Assembly: GCA_013398295.1 (NCBI GenBank)
Contig: VZSF01004794.1
Span: forward strand, 62,001 to 126,000
Direction of reading: 5' to 3'
Length of the DNA stretch: 64,000 bases
DNA from: Chionis minor
Lineage: Eukaryota > Chordata > Aves > Charadriiformes > Chionididae
This document shows positions 35,402 to 48,225 of this stretch, in pieces. A program made the translations under genes and the position numbers. The notes under the pieces were generated by a model. That model saw only the letters and a program-made list of their open reading frames with translations. It was not told the DNA's origin and made no database searches. Every line of letters starts with the position of its first letter. The stretch's first letter is position 1.

Positions 35402-37612
35402 TGTGCATATTAGTTAAAATCTTCAATTTGACTCCAGACTGCCTATTGGAAAAAGTGCCCAGCCTCTCCTAACTCCTAAATAGTCTGTGAATTGTATGCA
35501 AGAGTGATAACTTAATACCATTGACATACAGTTTTATTTAAACACTAATAATTAGTTATTAATAAGTAATTTTAAAAAATATATTGTGCCCAGATACTAA
35601 TAGCAACACAACCCAAAAGAAATTTTTGTTGTAAAATGAAGAAACCATTGAATGTGAGCACTTGTGTAATGAGGTGGTTCGTAAAAGTAATTTTATGAGC
35701 TGTTCTTCTGCATTTAAAAATGGGCTGTTTGAATCACTTTCCAGGAGAGCAAACCATCTCCTCCATAACGTGAAAAAATCATCATATTTCACCAGTAAAC
35801 CTAGATTTCTGAATTTGATTGATCCAGTCCCATAGGAGATATTAAGGCACACTTATCAGGCAGCATGAGACTGAAGAATAGCCAAGAAGGACTTGTTAAA
35901 AGACATCTATGACTTTAAGTCTTATTGGAAGTTGATTGTTCTTTGATTGCTAAGTCATTCCATTTGGCAAGAGCACAGATAAAAGTGGTTTTTTTTCCCT
36001 ACTCCTCTTTGTGGAGGAGAAAAAGGAAGGAGATATCAGTGGCTGCAGAGGAAGATGAATAGAACACTGAGATTGCAAGACCCAGTATTATGCTAGAGTC
36101 TGTCTGTGAAGAGCCTTAGTTACCAACAGTCATCTACAGAAGGCCATAAGGCACAGTTTTATAGGAGTATGAGACAATTATGTTAGGATTCGTTATTCCC
36201 TAGTCTGCGTCTCTCTTACTTAAATGGCAAGATCTTTGGAACTGACATTGTCTTTAGGCACTACCACGATGAATATGAATAACAATGTTTTCATACATGA
36301 GCCTTCCAAGAACAATAAATTGTGCATTGGTATGATTAGATATTAAAGACACAAGACACTGTTTAAAGTAGTCTAAATACATGTATTTATTTTAGATCTC
36401 TCATCCATCATTATCAGGGAAACATTCAGACACACGAAAAAACTTTTTTTAGTTCCCAGTTACATCTGCAGTCAAATTTATTGTCATTTACACCCCCAAA
36501 AAAAAATCATTTGTGGTATTACTCCAAACCGACTTTATGCCAGGACAGAGATCTACGATGTTTTATCCCACTCAGAATGCTCAATATCCCGCTGGGAAGG
36601 ATATCCAAGTTACAGAATCTGAGACATCATCCATCAAAAACTGAGGAGTTTGTGATAAGCTAGGTCCTTCAAAAATATATAACTAATATTGGAGGTCTTT
36701 CCAGCCATGAAGTAGGAAGACATAACAATAACCTAAATATATCTTTGTTTCTTCTTTCAGCTCGAGTCTGAGTATTTTAAGGAACTTCCTACAAACATGG
36801 CACTGAATTTCATCTGAGAATTCTGGGAAGATATAGATAGGAGGATTTTATCATTTTTTTATTAATATGAAATACAGCGTATAAAGTAAAACCTTATCAG
36901 AGTTGCATAAAACCTTGGAGAAAGTATGACAATACCATCCTTCTTCCCTTATCTTCACTGTTGTAAACATTTTTCAGAAATAATATTCCACACCTGACAT
37001 GGGGAATAGCAATATATCCAAGTGGAAGTCATCCAAATCTACTCAACTAGGCTCTCATAGGAGCTTTAATGACCTCCACTTATACAAATGGACTGCTTAA
37101 TGCAGAAGAAATTATTGTTAGTATGAATGAGAAGGAGCATTTGACAGGCACAGCCATTCACAGATTCATCAAATGACTAATAAAAATCACCTTTGTATCT
37201 GCTTTCTTCTGTGAATTACTGATGTTGCTGGAGACAGAACAAATTAGCAGGTCATGAGAAGAGAAACTCAAGCTCTAATAAGTAAATTAGATTAGTCCTA
37301 ATATCCTGTTGAGTTCCAGTCTTTTTCTTGTCTGTTTTTCTTGCGTAGCAAAGAGCTCTTGGCATCAAGAGACTTCACACCAAGTGTTTTCTTGAGGATT
37401 TTCTCCTTACCCTTCTTACCTCCAAACAGTCTTTATCAATAAGGTCTGAGACAGGGGTCAGGTAACTTCACTAGAGGTAAAAAGAAAATAAAATAGACAG
37501 GAAAAGAAAGGGGAACAAGCCTTCCTAAAGTATGCACTTTTTTATACTTTGTTTCAAACAGTCTTTGGACTTGCAGAGACCTGTTAACTGGGAGGAGGGG
37601 TGGGCAGCTAAT

Positions 37613-37800
37613 GGAGGAGGAAGAGAATGGGAGAGAAGAAGAAACAGGGAAAAGAGAGGTGCTGAGTCAAAGAGGGAAGAGGGAAGGAAGAAAAAAAGGA
37701 GGAAGGGAAAGGAAAGAAAGGCAAAGAAAGCAAGAAAGAGGAAGAAAGAAAAAGGCAGAAAAAGAGAGAGAGAGAAAGAGAAAAAAATGAGAGAGAACGG
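37613..37800 (+). repeat. Near-homopurine tract (about 190 bp)
   Basis: Almost every base is A or G, with an uninterrupted purine run of 53 bases at 37669-37721 and a GA dinucleotide run near 37764-37780. Homopurine-homopyrimidine DNA of this length can adopt triplex (H-DNA) structure. The plus-strand frame across it (37532-37810) encodes only Arg/Lys/Glu-rich low-complexity sequence and is not a gene. Confidence 0.9.
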
Positions 37801-40069
37801 GCAGATTTAGGACAAAATGATACTGCAATCATAATGGCCCCAAGCACACAAGATTTTTTATCCAGTTAAAAAAAAAATGCAGTTGAACATGGAAAATTCA
37901 AATTAAATATTTAATGAAAAGAGTATTACTTTGCTGACTGAAACAAACTAGACAGCACAGCTAAAAATCAAAGCCCTGCTGCCTACTTACAGTTTGTCAT
38001 TGCCTTAAGACTACCCACAGAGATCACTGCTGAACTCAGGTTTCACAGGTTTTACCTTTAACTGTGAATTTCCATTCTTTGGTAATTGAAGGCCAGCCAG
38101 TAGAGTCCTTTTGATGTTGCTTTCTAGGTGAATCTTTCTAAGGCCAAAGTTGCTTTTTACTGGAGAATGCAATCCTATTTCTGCAGTAGAAAACAAAATG
38201 TTGTAGACAGCAAAGCACCTTCTTAAGCATGACCAAAACACATGGAAAACAGCCAACCCAATGATCCATATACACCTGTTAAAACTGCTGAAGTAGAATA
38301 GAAGATAAACAGGCGAGCACAGCAGAGTATGGAAAATCAGCAGGCTACAAACAAGGCTGAAAAATACAGGTGTTTTTTTCTTCCTCTTTTTTTTTTCTGT
38401 CTTCTCTCTCAAGTATGAACAGTAACTTCAGGGAGAAAAATAATAAACTGAATCTGAAGATTTATTAGATTCCACTCAGCTGGATATTTTACCTGAGGCA
38501 ATGTATTGGTTGTGTGTTTTGAACGAGGCTATGATTTGACATAAGAGTTGGGATTGTCCCATAACATCCCCTTTCTGATATACTTTTTTTTTTTTCAGAA
38601 CAACTGTCTTGACATATGAAACTAACAGCTCTTATTCCAGACAGCATTAATTCCTGCCATATCCTATACCAGTGGGACTAAAGACACTGTTCCTTGTTCA
38701 GAGAGCATCGAGCTCAACTAAGCCCTGATTCTCATCAGAGACTGGCAATTTTGCTGTTCAAACAGTAAACACAGAAGCAACCAGTTGATGTGATGAAAAA
38801 GTAAATTAACTCCTTAAGTACTTGGATGTATACAACTCTGCTGGAAATAAACACAAGCAAAGTGGCTTTTATTCTTTTAATAAAAGATATGTAAGTATAT
38901 CCAGAGACTGTTTCTAACGGGTGTCATCTTCCTTTGTGAGAAATTTAGTTTGCGAGACTTTGCATTTTTTTTTTTCAATCCATTTTTTTAATTAACTTAA
39001 ATTTAAAGGGTTTTTAAACCATACTCTTGTAACTATTCTCTGCATTCTACTCTTGGCCTTTGAATTGGTTATGGGTAATAACATGACAGCTATTGCATTT
39101 CTGTATTGTTTTATACTTTTTAACCCCCCCAAAATAAGTAGCTATGGGCAGTATACTTAACATCTAAACATAACTTATTGTTTCTAATGAGGAAAATTAA
39201 ATGTAAAGGCATTTAAAAGGAAATTGAAATTATTTTAATTTTTAAATTGTTGCCCAAAAATAAATGTTCAAAAACCGCGGTTTAAAGCAATTAGGAGAAG
39301 AGGCAAGTAAATCCATCTAATTGTTTTCAATGCACCTATTAGTTTTGATTAAAATTGTAGATTTCTTATGCATTTATTCCTTAAAAACAAAATAATTTTC
39401 CCTTACTAGTAATGCTAAATATGCAGCTGTAAAAACCATGGAGTTTTTGCTTGTATGTGTCCCAGTAAGAAAAACTGGGTCAGTGTATTAGTTCAAACAG
39501 TGGCCTTCAGTCGTTCTTATTCTATAAGCATCCTCCTGGCTATGCCAACTCTTCCAGTCAATGTTCAGGCACAGGGAAGGGAACAACACATGCCAGTAAT
39601 GGTTTTCATTATGGATCTGGATAGGATCTCTGTTTTCCCTTGTGGATCTAAGTAACATAAACAGTGTCATGCTACTCGGTCCCCACTTTACTTACTAGGA
39701 GGCAATAAACATTCCTGCACTGACAAAACCAGATACTGGTCCCCTACTCTCCTGTCATCGTTGCACAAATGTTACTTTATCCAGTTGCCACCTATCAAAT
39801 CAGCTAGCTCCCTTCGGAACAGGATGTGGGGAGGTTTCTGGGAGACTGGTTTGCTCTAGGAAAAGCTTCCAGAAAGTACAGTGGAACAAGATTTGAATTG
39901 CTCCCCACCAAAAAGTCCTCTGGCATTATGCCAGAACCTTTATATCCTCAAATAATCTCATATTTCATGTGCCATATCACAAGGTATGCATAATTTGCAT
40001 CAGTTTCATGGCATAAAATAACATGTTCTATAAGCTGAAGCATAGCCACTATGCCTCCTACTCACCCAT

Positions 40070-40100
40070 GCATACACACATGCACACACATGTACATGTA
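40070..40100 (+). repeat. CA-rich simple repeat
   Basis: Short interrupted ACACACATG/CACACA tract. Confidence 0.7.
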
Positions 40101-41821
40101 GAAGTTTTATCCTAGGTTCAAAGAAGTCAAGAACCAAGGGTTTCATAAAAAGGGCACACCAGTCTGCTCAAAGAAAGGTGAGACGCGAACAAAGAAGATA
40201 CATCACTAAGCATCGTTTAGTGTAGTAGTCAGGAATCACTCCTTGAGACTGAAACTAATGGTTTTAATGTTATGGTTGCAGCCCGTGTCCCCTCTTGGAA
40301 TTCCTGCTGTCACAACAGGTAAGGATCCCATGGCAGTGGGTGAATTTATGTTCCATTTTTCTGAAAAGAAGGCTTAGTCTATCAAAGCAAGCAAAAAAAA
40401 TTGTGTCGGATGGAAATTAGTTTAATCCACTACTAGTCTAAATTCAAAATACAGTTCTAACACGAACTGACAAATGATAAGCAATGAGAATGAGAAAGTC
40501 CATGAAAGTGTTATTATTATTTTTTTCAGTAAGCAGAGAGCTAGTTCAGTGTTGGATATTTTTAAAATACTGTCAGGAAGATTATGACCCATTCACAATC
40601 TTCTGAGAATTGAACTTCTTACAGCTTTCCTGATATAGAGCAGAATGTGATAATGCAATCTAACCCATCACCAGCTGCTTCACTGAGACAACAAGGAGCT
40701 TCATAAACAGAAGAACTAATGAAGCCTGGCCATTAATTAATTTATGTTTCAATTTTCTTTGAATTTTTAACTTCTACTATGTCTATATGGCCTTTATGGA
40801 TCTTTGTTGGACTTATTAGACTTCTGCAGGAAAGAAGATTTGAGTGGAACTTCTGATGTTTATTAATGCACAAACTTGCATTAACTATTTTCCCATAGAT
40901 TAGGACAGTTACAGTGTCTCTCTCCTTTATGCTAAATATGTATTAAAAGAAGTTGTAATCTTGTACACCGTCCCTCAAGGACAGCCTAAACTGAGACTCT
41001 TTCCTCAACCCAGCTGCTTTGTGAGAAATACTCCTTTATTTTTTTTTCTGTAAAATCTGCTTAAAACAGGCCAAGAGGCTCATAAGTTATTAAGGCAGAA
41101 TGAATATGATCCCCTTGTCATACCTCTTCATTCCTCTACCCTTGTTCATGTAAAGAGCTGGATCACAGTCATCAAATACAGCAAAAAAATTAACAATTCT
41201 TCTCATTCTTCTCTATCTCATGAATCCAAGAAAGTGTGGTAAAGACTTAATTCAAGAAAAAAAAAAAAAGTATGGATAGCATTTATGGAATGCTAGTGTT
41301 AGGCAATACCTTCAGAAAATATTAAATGTCTTAACTATGTTATCTAAGATAACACAAAAAATATTGATCTAGCCCTTTATAAGTCCATGAAATGGTGTTT
41401 GTACATACATACAGACAAAAATGAATTATCTTAAGGGACACTATAAAAATAATTGGATGCTCAGACATGAACATGAGAATCCAGACTTTAAGGATCTCTG
41501 TCCAGTTCCCGAGTTCACAGAGGAACTTGGAGATGAAGAAATAACCTTGGGAAAGGAGATCAGATACCATGGTGGAAGGAAGCTTAAGAAGAATTAAATC
41601 AACCTCACAAGTGTTTCAGCTGAGATGCGAAAATGGATTAGCAGAGATCCACAACTAACACATTTTGAGCTCTATCCTACCTACACTGTTTTTTCTTCAT
41701 TTTATAATGTCGTGGGTTTGGGCTGGATTGGCCCAAGCAAGCCGAGCAACAGATGTTCCCTCTCTCCTGCCGAGCAGGAGAGAGAGAAGAAGAGAGACTA
41801 GTTTAGTAAGAACTAAACTAC

Positions 41822-41827
41822 TTTAAT
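41822..41827 (-). other. LTR polyadenylation signal ATTAAA
   Basis: On the minus strand this reads ATTAAA. It lies downstream of the TATA box by about 340 bp in the LTR's own direction, which would place the R/U5 border near 41800. Confidence 0.6.
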
Positions 41828-42165
41828 GAAATATAAAGAATAAAATAACAAAAGAAAATAATGAAATATACACAAAACCGTATCAAGCTCCCAGGATGAC
41901 AATCACGTCACCAGCAGGCACTGGGGAAGTCCCAGACTGGACTCAGCGACGGAAGGGAACTGGATCCAGGAACACACGGGTCGGGATCAAAGGGAGACGA
42001 ACCGACGGAGTCCTCCTCGGACGCCAGCCATTGAAGAAGGAAAGCAAGAGTCCCAGCAAGAGCAAAAGCCCAAGCAAGTCGGAGAAGAAGGTGAAGCTGT
42101 AAAACGGGAAACGGATAAAAACGGGACAACTGAAACAACGGATGCTAACCCTCTGATCCCTCAGC

Positions 42166-42172
42166 TTTTATA
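42166..42172 (-). promoter_or_regulatory. LTR TATA box (TATAAAA)
   Basis: On the minus strand the context is GTATAAAAGC. It is the only good TATA box in the LTR and sits at the expected U3 end. The shortened sister LTR at 16029 has lost it. Confidence 0.7.
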
Positions 42173-42515
42173 CTGAGCATGATGCAGATGGGATGGAATA
42201 CACTGTTTGGTCAGTTTTGGGTCACCTGTCCTATCTGCTCCTCCCCACAGATGGGACCCCTCTACGCCTCTCTGCTTCCAACCCTCCAACAGGGCAAATA
42301 ACAAGGTGTCTGGCCTTGGTCGTTATCGCAGTAAGTCTAAGCAAGGGCCTCTCTGCATATCGTGCCTTGGCATCAGCTATAAGCATGGGTCTTATCACTC
42401 TGAGAAAGAGCAGTTTTCTGCACAATATGCAGTTAATTTCAGCAGTTAGAAGAGGCCTAGTTAGAAAGCAGAGTTACTGAACAAAATTGGTCCTGTTTTA
42501 CCTCAAACCAGGACA

Positions 42516-42943
42516 TTTAGTCACTGGTCTTTAAATCCATGTTTTGTCTTCTAAGAACTGTCCCAGTACCAAAGTTACAACAGTGAATAAACCCACTCTT
42601 TTAATTATACTTAAACTAGCAAAAAATATATGAAGTTAATCAACTCATTGGTCTCTCCGCTATAACCACTCCCACCTGCAGGCAGTCTTCTCCAAGGCTG
42701 TGAAATCCCATGCACTGTGATGGTAGTATATGAATAAGATTTACTAGCTTTATTGTGTCCATTGCTTCAACTCATTGCAGACAAGAGGGCTTTGCACTCC
42801 TCCGTTCACATAATTTGTTCAGCGTGCACAACCTGTGATGTTTCTGCCTTTCAGAGACTTTATGAATCTCCAGATGAACATTTTCTTTCACACAAGAGTG
42901 GTTGCTGACCCTCAATGTTTTGCCTTCCTTTTGACTCCTTCTT
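42516..42943. other. Unique spacer between LTR and CR1 tip
   Basis: About 430 bp without a gene or repeat that I recognise. Confidence 0.6.
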
Positions 42944-43058
42944 ATCATAGAATCATAGAATGGTTAAGGAGAAAGGGACCTTAGAGATCATCTAGTTCCA
43001 ACCCCCCTGCCTTGGATAAGGACACCTCCTACTAGACCAGATTGCTCAAAGCCTCTTA
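42944..43058 (-). mobile_element. CR1 LINE (minus), extreme 3' tip
   Basis: Only about 115 bp remain: ATCATAGAATCATAGAATGG, then GGGACCTTAGAGATCATCTAG and CCAACCCCCCTGCC, then ACTAGACCAGATTGCTCAAAG. All are in the order expected for a CR1 3' untranslated tail read in reverse. It contains no coding part. Confidence 0.92.
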
Positions 43059-46000
43059 TACCTGTTCTTTTCCCCTCTCTATGTCAGTAATATAAAATTT
43101 ATATAAATCATAAAATATAAGATATTTTATCTTTCTATGTTATGTTCGTGATTTCTTCTCTGCCTAGCTGGCATTCTTTGTACCCTTCATTGTCCATTCT
43201 CAGTACTATCAGAAATTCAAACAGTTCTTAGAATGTACTTTCTGTCATTTTCTTTGCAAAGGAGATTTCCGGATCTGTTCTTGTCTTCTATCGGAGAGAT
43301 ATCAACCTGTTTGATTCTACTGAGAGACAGGACAGAACAAAGGTGAAGGCTTTACTCAAGCTGACAAGGTACTGACTGTCCTGAATCTTCACTCATTTCA
43401 TTTTTTTAATCGATGCGTCATTCAGCTGTATTGGGTTTGGCCCACACAGAGGAAAAGAAATGCCATCGGGCTGAGAGGAAGGAACCTCTTTGCTCTAAGA
43501 CCATAAAAATGTACTTCAAGTGCATTAAATAAGTTCATCTAACCAGGTGCTTACTCTCTTGGACTGTCCCTTCAGACTCCATAAACAGAAGTGGTTAATC
43601 TTACCCAGAAGTGCGTAAACTTAGCCTGTTTTGGAAAAGTGAGAATAAAAAAGCTGAGACCTCACATACTGTGATAAGTATTCATATTCTGAATAGAAAC
43701 TGTCTACAATTTAAACACAAATGTGTGCATTATATGGATCTATCTAATCTGCATTTGCACTAGCTGACTTCAGTATTAATGTCTAGCTGTGGCCATACAG
43801 TTCAAGGGACACCCAACTACTTGTCCCATGTACCATCTGTGTTCTGCATCGCTTTGCTGAGCTCTGTATCATCACAGTTATCCCACTGGCAGCATGGGTG
43901 AGGCTAGGCTAGGCTTCAAAAAGGCTGATCTTGTCTGTACAAGTTGCTGTCACACTAGTGATCACATCCTGTAATCTTATTACCTTTTCCATCTCAGCAG
44001 TGACTCCAAAATGAGACAAAGCTCAATACTGTTACACTGGTTCCCTTCTATAGTACAATCTCCCCCTTGCCCACAGAAATAGCAGGAAGGAGGGATTCTG
44101 TCTCACACATGCAGCATTCAATTTTTGTTAACAAAAAAAAGGATCAAAATTGTCCTGATTAAAGTAACAAAGCTCTACCTTCTTGCAATTTTAGTCAATG
44201 AAAAATTAAATTAATGTGAAATTAAATCAACATAATCAAAATCAGGCCCAAGTTCTTATAATATTAAAATAACAAACATGGAATCATACTCAAACATCAG
44301 TACTATGACCCTGCTACCTCTAGGATTGTACTTATTAGAGAAAAATGGTTCATAGTGATACAAAGCAAAAGAGGCAGGCAATAAGGTAATGAGTGGTGTC
44401 ACACTTTACTTTCTTATCAAGTGCAAGGGAAGAATTTCACACCTCATAGTAGGATACCCAAAACCCATGCCCTGTAACACAGAGTTAGAAAACTCACTGG
44501 TTTTAAACAACATTAGAATTGAATATTCAAATCTAATCCATTCCCTGCGTCTCAGTGACCAGTAGAGGGTCTGGAGAAGACCCCTGTCTGCTCATAGTTT
44601 GCGTTTTGGAATACTTGCTTTGGTCATTCTATTTAAAACCAAGCAGACAGATGGAAGCAAAAGGCAAACAAAAGGCAGATGGAAGAGGCAGTCATAGTAA
44701 CTCCTCCCTTTACACAAAACAAGCTAAAAAGCTGTGAGACTGCTTATGTACCCTTTTTTGGCACGGTAGAGTACATACTGGTATCTTTTGCCTTCCCACA
44801 AGTTCACAGACTGCTTGCAGTGAGGAAATACATTTTATGCTCTGATTATCAAAGCTGTTCATCTTTGAAAAAAAGAATAAAATCATGATTCATTGAACTA
44901 TAAAGAGTGAGTAACACACTTCAGCCTATTATTAGTGCACTAAACTGGGAGGAGAGTCACAGGTTCTTCCTCTCTGGACTGGGTCTGTATTTTAACCTGT
45001 GTACATTTAATGCAGAAGGCACAAATGTAGCCAGTGCTAGGATTTGTACTGGGAGCATTCATTCTGTGAGTACGAAATCTCTATAAAAAATCCTAATTAT
45101 AAGGAGGCTTCTGAATTACAGGGGAACTCACAACAAGGATTAAGTTCTGTTCTCCTTGTTGTGCCATTTAGCTGTGTAAAGACAAACAAGGAAAGAGTAA
45201 AAAAACTGCATGAATTTAATCTACAGGACTAAATTCTTAAACAGAATGAAAATAATTTATTTCAGAGAGGTATCTGGTTCGTCATTTTCAATACTGAATG
45301 TTAAATACTTCACCCTCCTCCTTTGGGGTTTTGTCCTGGCAGATAAGTCATTGCCTATAATTAGACATTAGAAAGAGCTGTCTAACACTCCTAGGTCAGA
45401 TTCTGAATCCTTACCTCACTTGTCAGACCAATACATTCATTTTTAAGAAATGGATTGGAAAATTTCTGCACCTAGTTCTGTGGGTCTCGTTCTCTCTCCC
45501 TCAGAATTTGAATTTGTCTGAAAAAGGTTGACATAATCATGAATAATTCCCACTGGGAGAATTACTGACACTCATTATGGTTTTCTATTCTGAGACTACT
45601 TCTTTTTTCTTTTTATTGTTAAAAAATTGTCTTTTTTTGTACTGAGAAATGCTAATTTGATTGGTGTATTCAAGAAAGGGTCACTGATAATTGCTCATAG
45701 AAGCTCCATCTCTCACAAATGAGTGTTACCTGAGAGATTTTTATGTTATGTAAATATGCAGCATGACATTGAATCTTATTTGTGATTGGATATTGCCAGC
45801 TGTTATGAAACTTCATTTTAAATTTTTGTTGAAATAATATCTCAGAGGTTACGGTTTTGTAGGTACAGTGGCAATGGATTTTGACAGATTTGTGGTCACA
45901 AAGGACCATATTTCCCTTTTTAATGAAGGGAGACTCTAAGGGTTAAGCATGAGAGGCTCAGAAATCAACATGTGCCAAAGAATGATGGAGAGTAGTAGAA

Positions 46001-46779
46001 ACAGTGTCTTATGTTATAATACATGAGAAACTTGGTGTGGCCAGAGCAACATGACTGTTTTCTGTTCATACAGCCTTCCCTATCAGTGGACACTATTTTT
46101 GTTATAAATCTGTGTTAATTTTGAGAGGCACTTGTTCTTCTCAGTGTACACAAGAAAAACTAGCTACTGGCAGTTTGGGTAACAGCCAAAGGACACACAA
46201 ATGAGAAGAAAAATCAAATATGTTACCATTCTAATGACAGTGAATACAGAATGCTTCAACAGTATGGAAGAGTTGGAGTTCACTTTCTGGAACTCTTCAG
46301 AAAATGCAGTCAATTTAGCTTTATCAGGAACTAATACATGCATCCACCCTGGCTACATCTATACTGGTAAATTAAACATAATCAGGAATATTCTCTGGCA
46401 TTGAGGGTAACTGGCATTAAATGGTCCACAACCACATCATCAAACTCACCTATTCCCCAGAATAGGGTATCCATATCAAACTGTACATTGCAGTTTGGGT
46501 CCCTGGCTCAGGTTTCCCTCTATTTAAACACTGTCAGCACAGGCCAAAACTGTACCAAGACCTCTTCAATGATTCAGCAGTACAGACATCAAGTTTCTGT
46601 ATTCAGGAATATTTTCCTGTAATGGCTTAATTTACTGGTGTAGGTGTAATCCAACTGGAAGAAAGTCCTGAGGTGGTCTTGGTGGCAGAAACAATGAGCT
46701 GAAATTTTATTTTCTATTTTTTTATTTTCTATTATTTAGATAATTTCTGCACTAGGCTTAACACAGCTTTCATTTCTCC

Positions 46780-46835
46780 TTCCTCTTGATGCCATCTAGG
46801 TAGTCAGTTCCTCTTGATGCCATCTAGGTAGTCAG
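46780..46835 (+). repeat. Perfect 28-bp tandem duplication
   Basis: Units 46780-46807 and 46808-46835 are identical, and the next five bases (TTCCT) begin a third unit. Only two full copies are present, with no spacers, so it is a simple tandem duplication. Perfect identity suggests a recent event. Confidence 0.95.
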
Positions 46836-48199
46836 TTCCTAGGCTAGCAGTTCCTGGCAACAGTCCCCTGTGAGTCTCTCATGCAGCCCAGAATGGTTTA
46901 AGTAATGATTCTCTGAGGCAGTCTCATCAGTCTAAAAGTAAATTTCCACTAAACAAGAGTCCTCATTGAAGCTTCTAAACCCATATAGTCTATAGACAGA
47001 AATGAGCACTTTGAGAGTACAACTCATCCCACTGAAAGGAAGACATTTAAAGTAAGTCAAGGAGTAGTGCGTCCTAGAAGTAGTGATGGGCTCAAAGGTA
47101 GATGTCCGTGATGTAGGTATCTAAAACTAAGTGAAATCAGTCCCACTCAGATTATTTCTGTATCAGAAGCATTGATGGGGAGAATGAGTAACAGTTTGTG
47201 ATACCCATCTACCTGCCACCACAGCTGGCATGCAGAAGCTTTAACCAAACCCAGAATTAGGGTCTGAAAAATCAGAAAACGTTACCAGCAACAGAATATT
47301 CAAAGTTAGGCAATAAAGCAAGGGATGTTACTTTGCAGTTCACTAGATGTAAAGAATGACAGCAGTTTATACCAACTGGTGCTGACCTACCCATATGTAC
47401 ATTATAGTGTTGTGTATGTCATTGCAACCTGTTACTGCTTGTAGAATCACACTGCTAACAACAAAACCAGCAAATCAAAACCAATGGATGTAAGGATTTG
47501 TCCTTTATTTTTTTCTGAAATGTCTCTGATACTTTTTGGTTTATTTTGCATGGACTTTCTTCAGGTAGAACCATGGATTAACAATCCTCCATTGTCCCTG
47601 AAAATCTATTGATTTAATAACTGAGTATGGAAAGGATAATACCATTTAAGGGATTTATGTCTTTGTCAAAATGACTAGCTTCTCTATAAATAACAAGATA
47701 ACAAAAAAGACTTCAGGAGGCTGTATTGGTATCATGATAGTAGCTATTATATGCTATCCTACTTTCAGTATGTAATTACTCAGGGAAAAGAGAGCAGAGC
47801 AATGTTCCATTGGTGTATAGTAGCAGAAGAGCAAACAAAGAGATGTGTGATGATACCATAAACCATGAGGTTAAACTAGTTCACCAATTCTTTCCTAACT
47901 GCAAGTGGAACAGCCCCAAAGCAGTAACATCATGTCATTCAAACTTCAGTTATTCACATTTTCACTCTAAAAATATCACTTGCTTTAGCTTCTCTTAGGA
48001 AACAATCATTTTTCATTGTACAACAAAGAGCAAATGTAATTCACTGTATGCCATCAGGAATTTGAAACACCTTTATAAGCTTAACAGAAATAATAGGAAT
48101 AGAGTGATTACACTTTTCAGTAGTGCAAAACAACTGTTTCAGGAAAGTGAGCATAAATGGAATGGATGAACTGGCAAGTTTATTCCTTAAAATAATTAA

Positions 48200-48225
48200 T
48201 GATGGATTTCAATTTAAATCCATCA
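48200..48225. repeat. 10-bp perfect inverted repeat
   Basis: TGATGGATTT and AAATCCATCA surround a six-base loop. Confidence 0.7.

Larger units (their letters stand above)
35402..41707. other. Unique AT-rich non-coding DNA
   Basis: No supportable gene. The purine tract at 37613-37800 is listed separately. A 133-codon minus-strand frame at 38011-38412 begins in a poly-T/A tract and has no recognisable domain. The stretch 39231-39420 is very AT-rich, free of repeats that I recognise, and contains a 12-bp perfect palindrome AAACCGCGGTTT (39272-39283). A CA-rich tract is at 40070-40100. Confidence 0.55.
41708..42515 (-). mobile_element. Solo LTR (endogenous retrovirus), complete
   Basis: Starts TGTCGTGGGTTTGGGCTGG and ends CTCAAACCAGGACA, so the termini are TG..CA with an imperfect terminal inverted repeat (TGTCSTGGKTTTG-like). 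Read on the minus strand it has U3, a TATA box (plus positions 42166-42172), and an ATTAAA polyadenylation signal (plus 41822-41827), in the order expected for U3-R-U5. This fixes the orientation. No gag/pol/env-like sequence adjoins, so it is a solo LTR. The flanking bases TATAA and TTTAG match at only three of five positions, so no clean target-site duplication is visible. Minus-strand frames inside it are incidental. It belongs to the same family as 16029-16403. I lack a database name and infer ERVL-class only from the 5-bp duplication at that other copy. Confidence 0.92.

Noticed and set aside
37532..37810. 92-codon Arg/Lys/Glu-rich frame
   Set aside because: It is only the translation of the homopurine tract, and such DNA lacks stop codons in some frames by composition.
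38011..38412. 133-codon minus-strand open frame
   Set aside because: Its start lies in a T-rich tract giving a Lys-rich N-terminus. There is no recognisable domain and no sign of splice sites or a promoter.
16029..42515. The two same-family LTRs as the ends of one provirus
   Set aside because: They lie 25 kb apart with no retroviral genes between them, and the first has its own target duplication inside a CR1.
43428..43500. Start of another LTR (TGTATTGGGTTTGG)
   Set aside because: Only about 14 bases recall a known avian LTR start. The sequence after it does not continue the match and no other end was found.
46780..46835. CRISPR-like repeat
   Set aside because: Two units only, head to tail with no spacer, in a bird genome.
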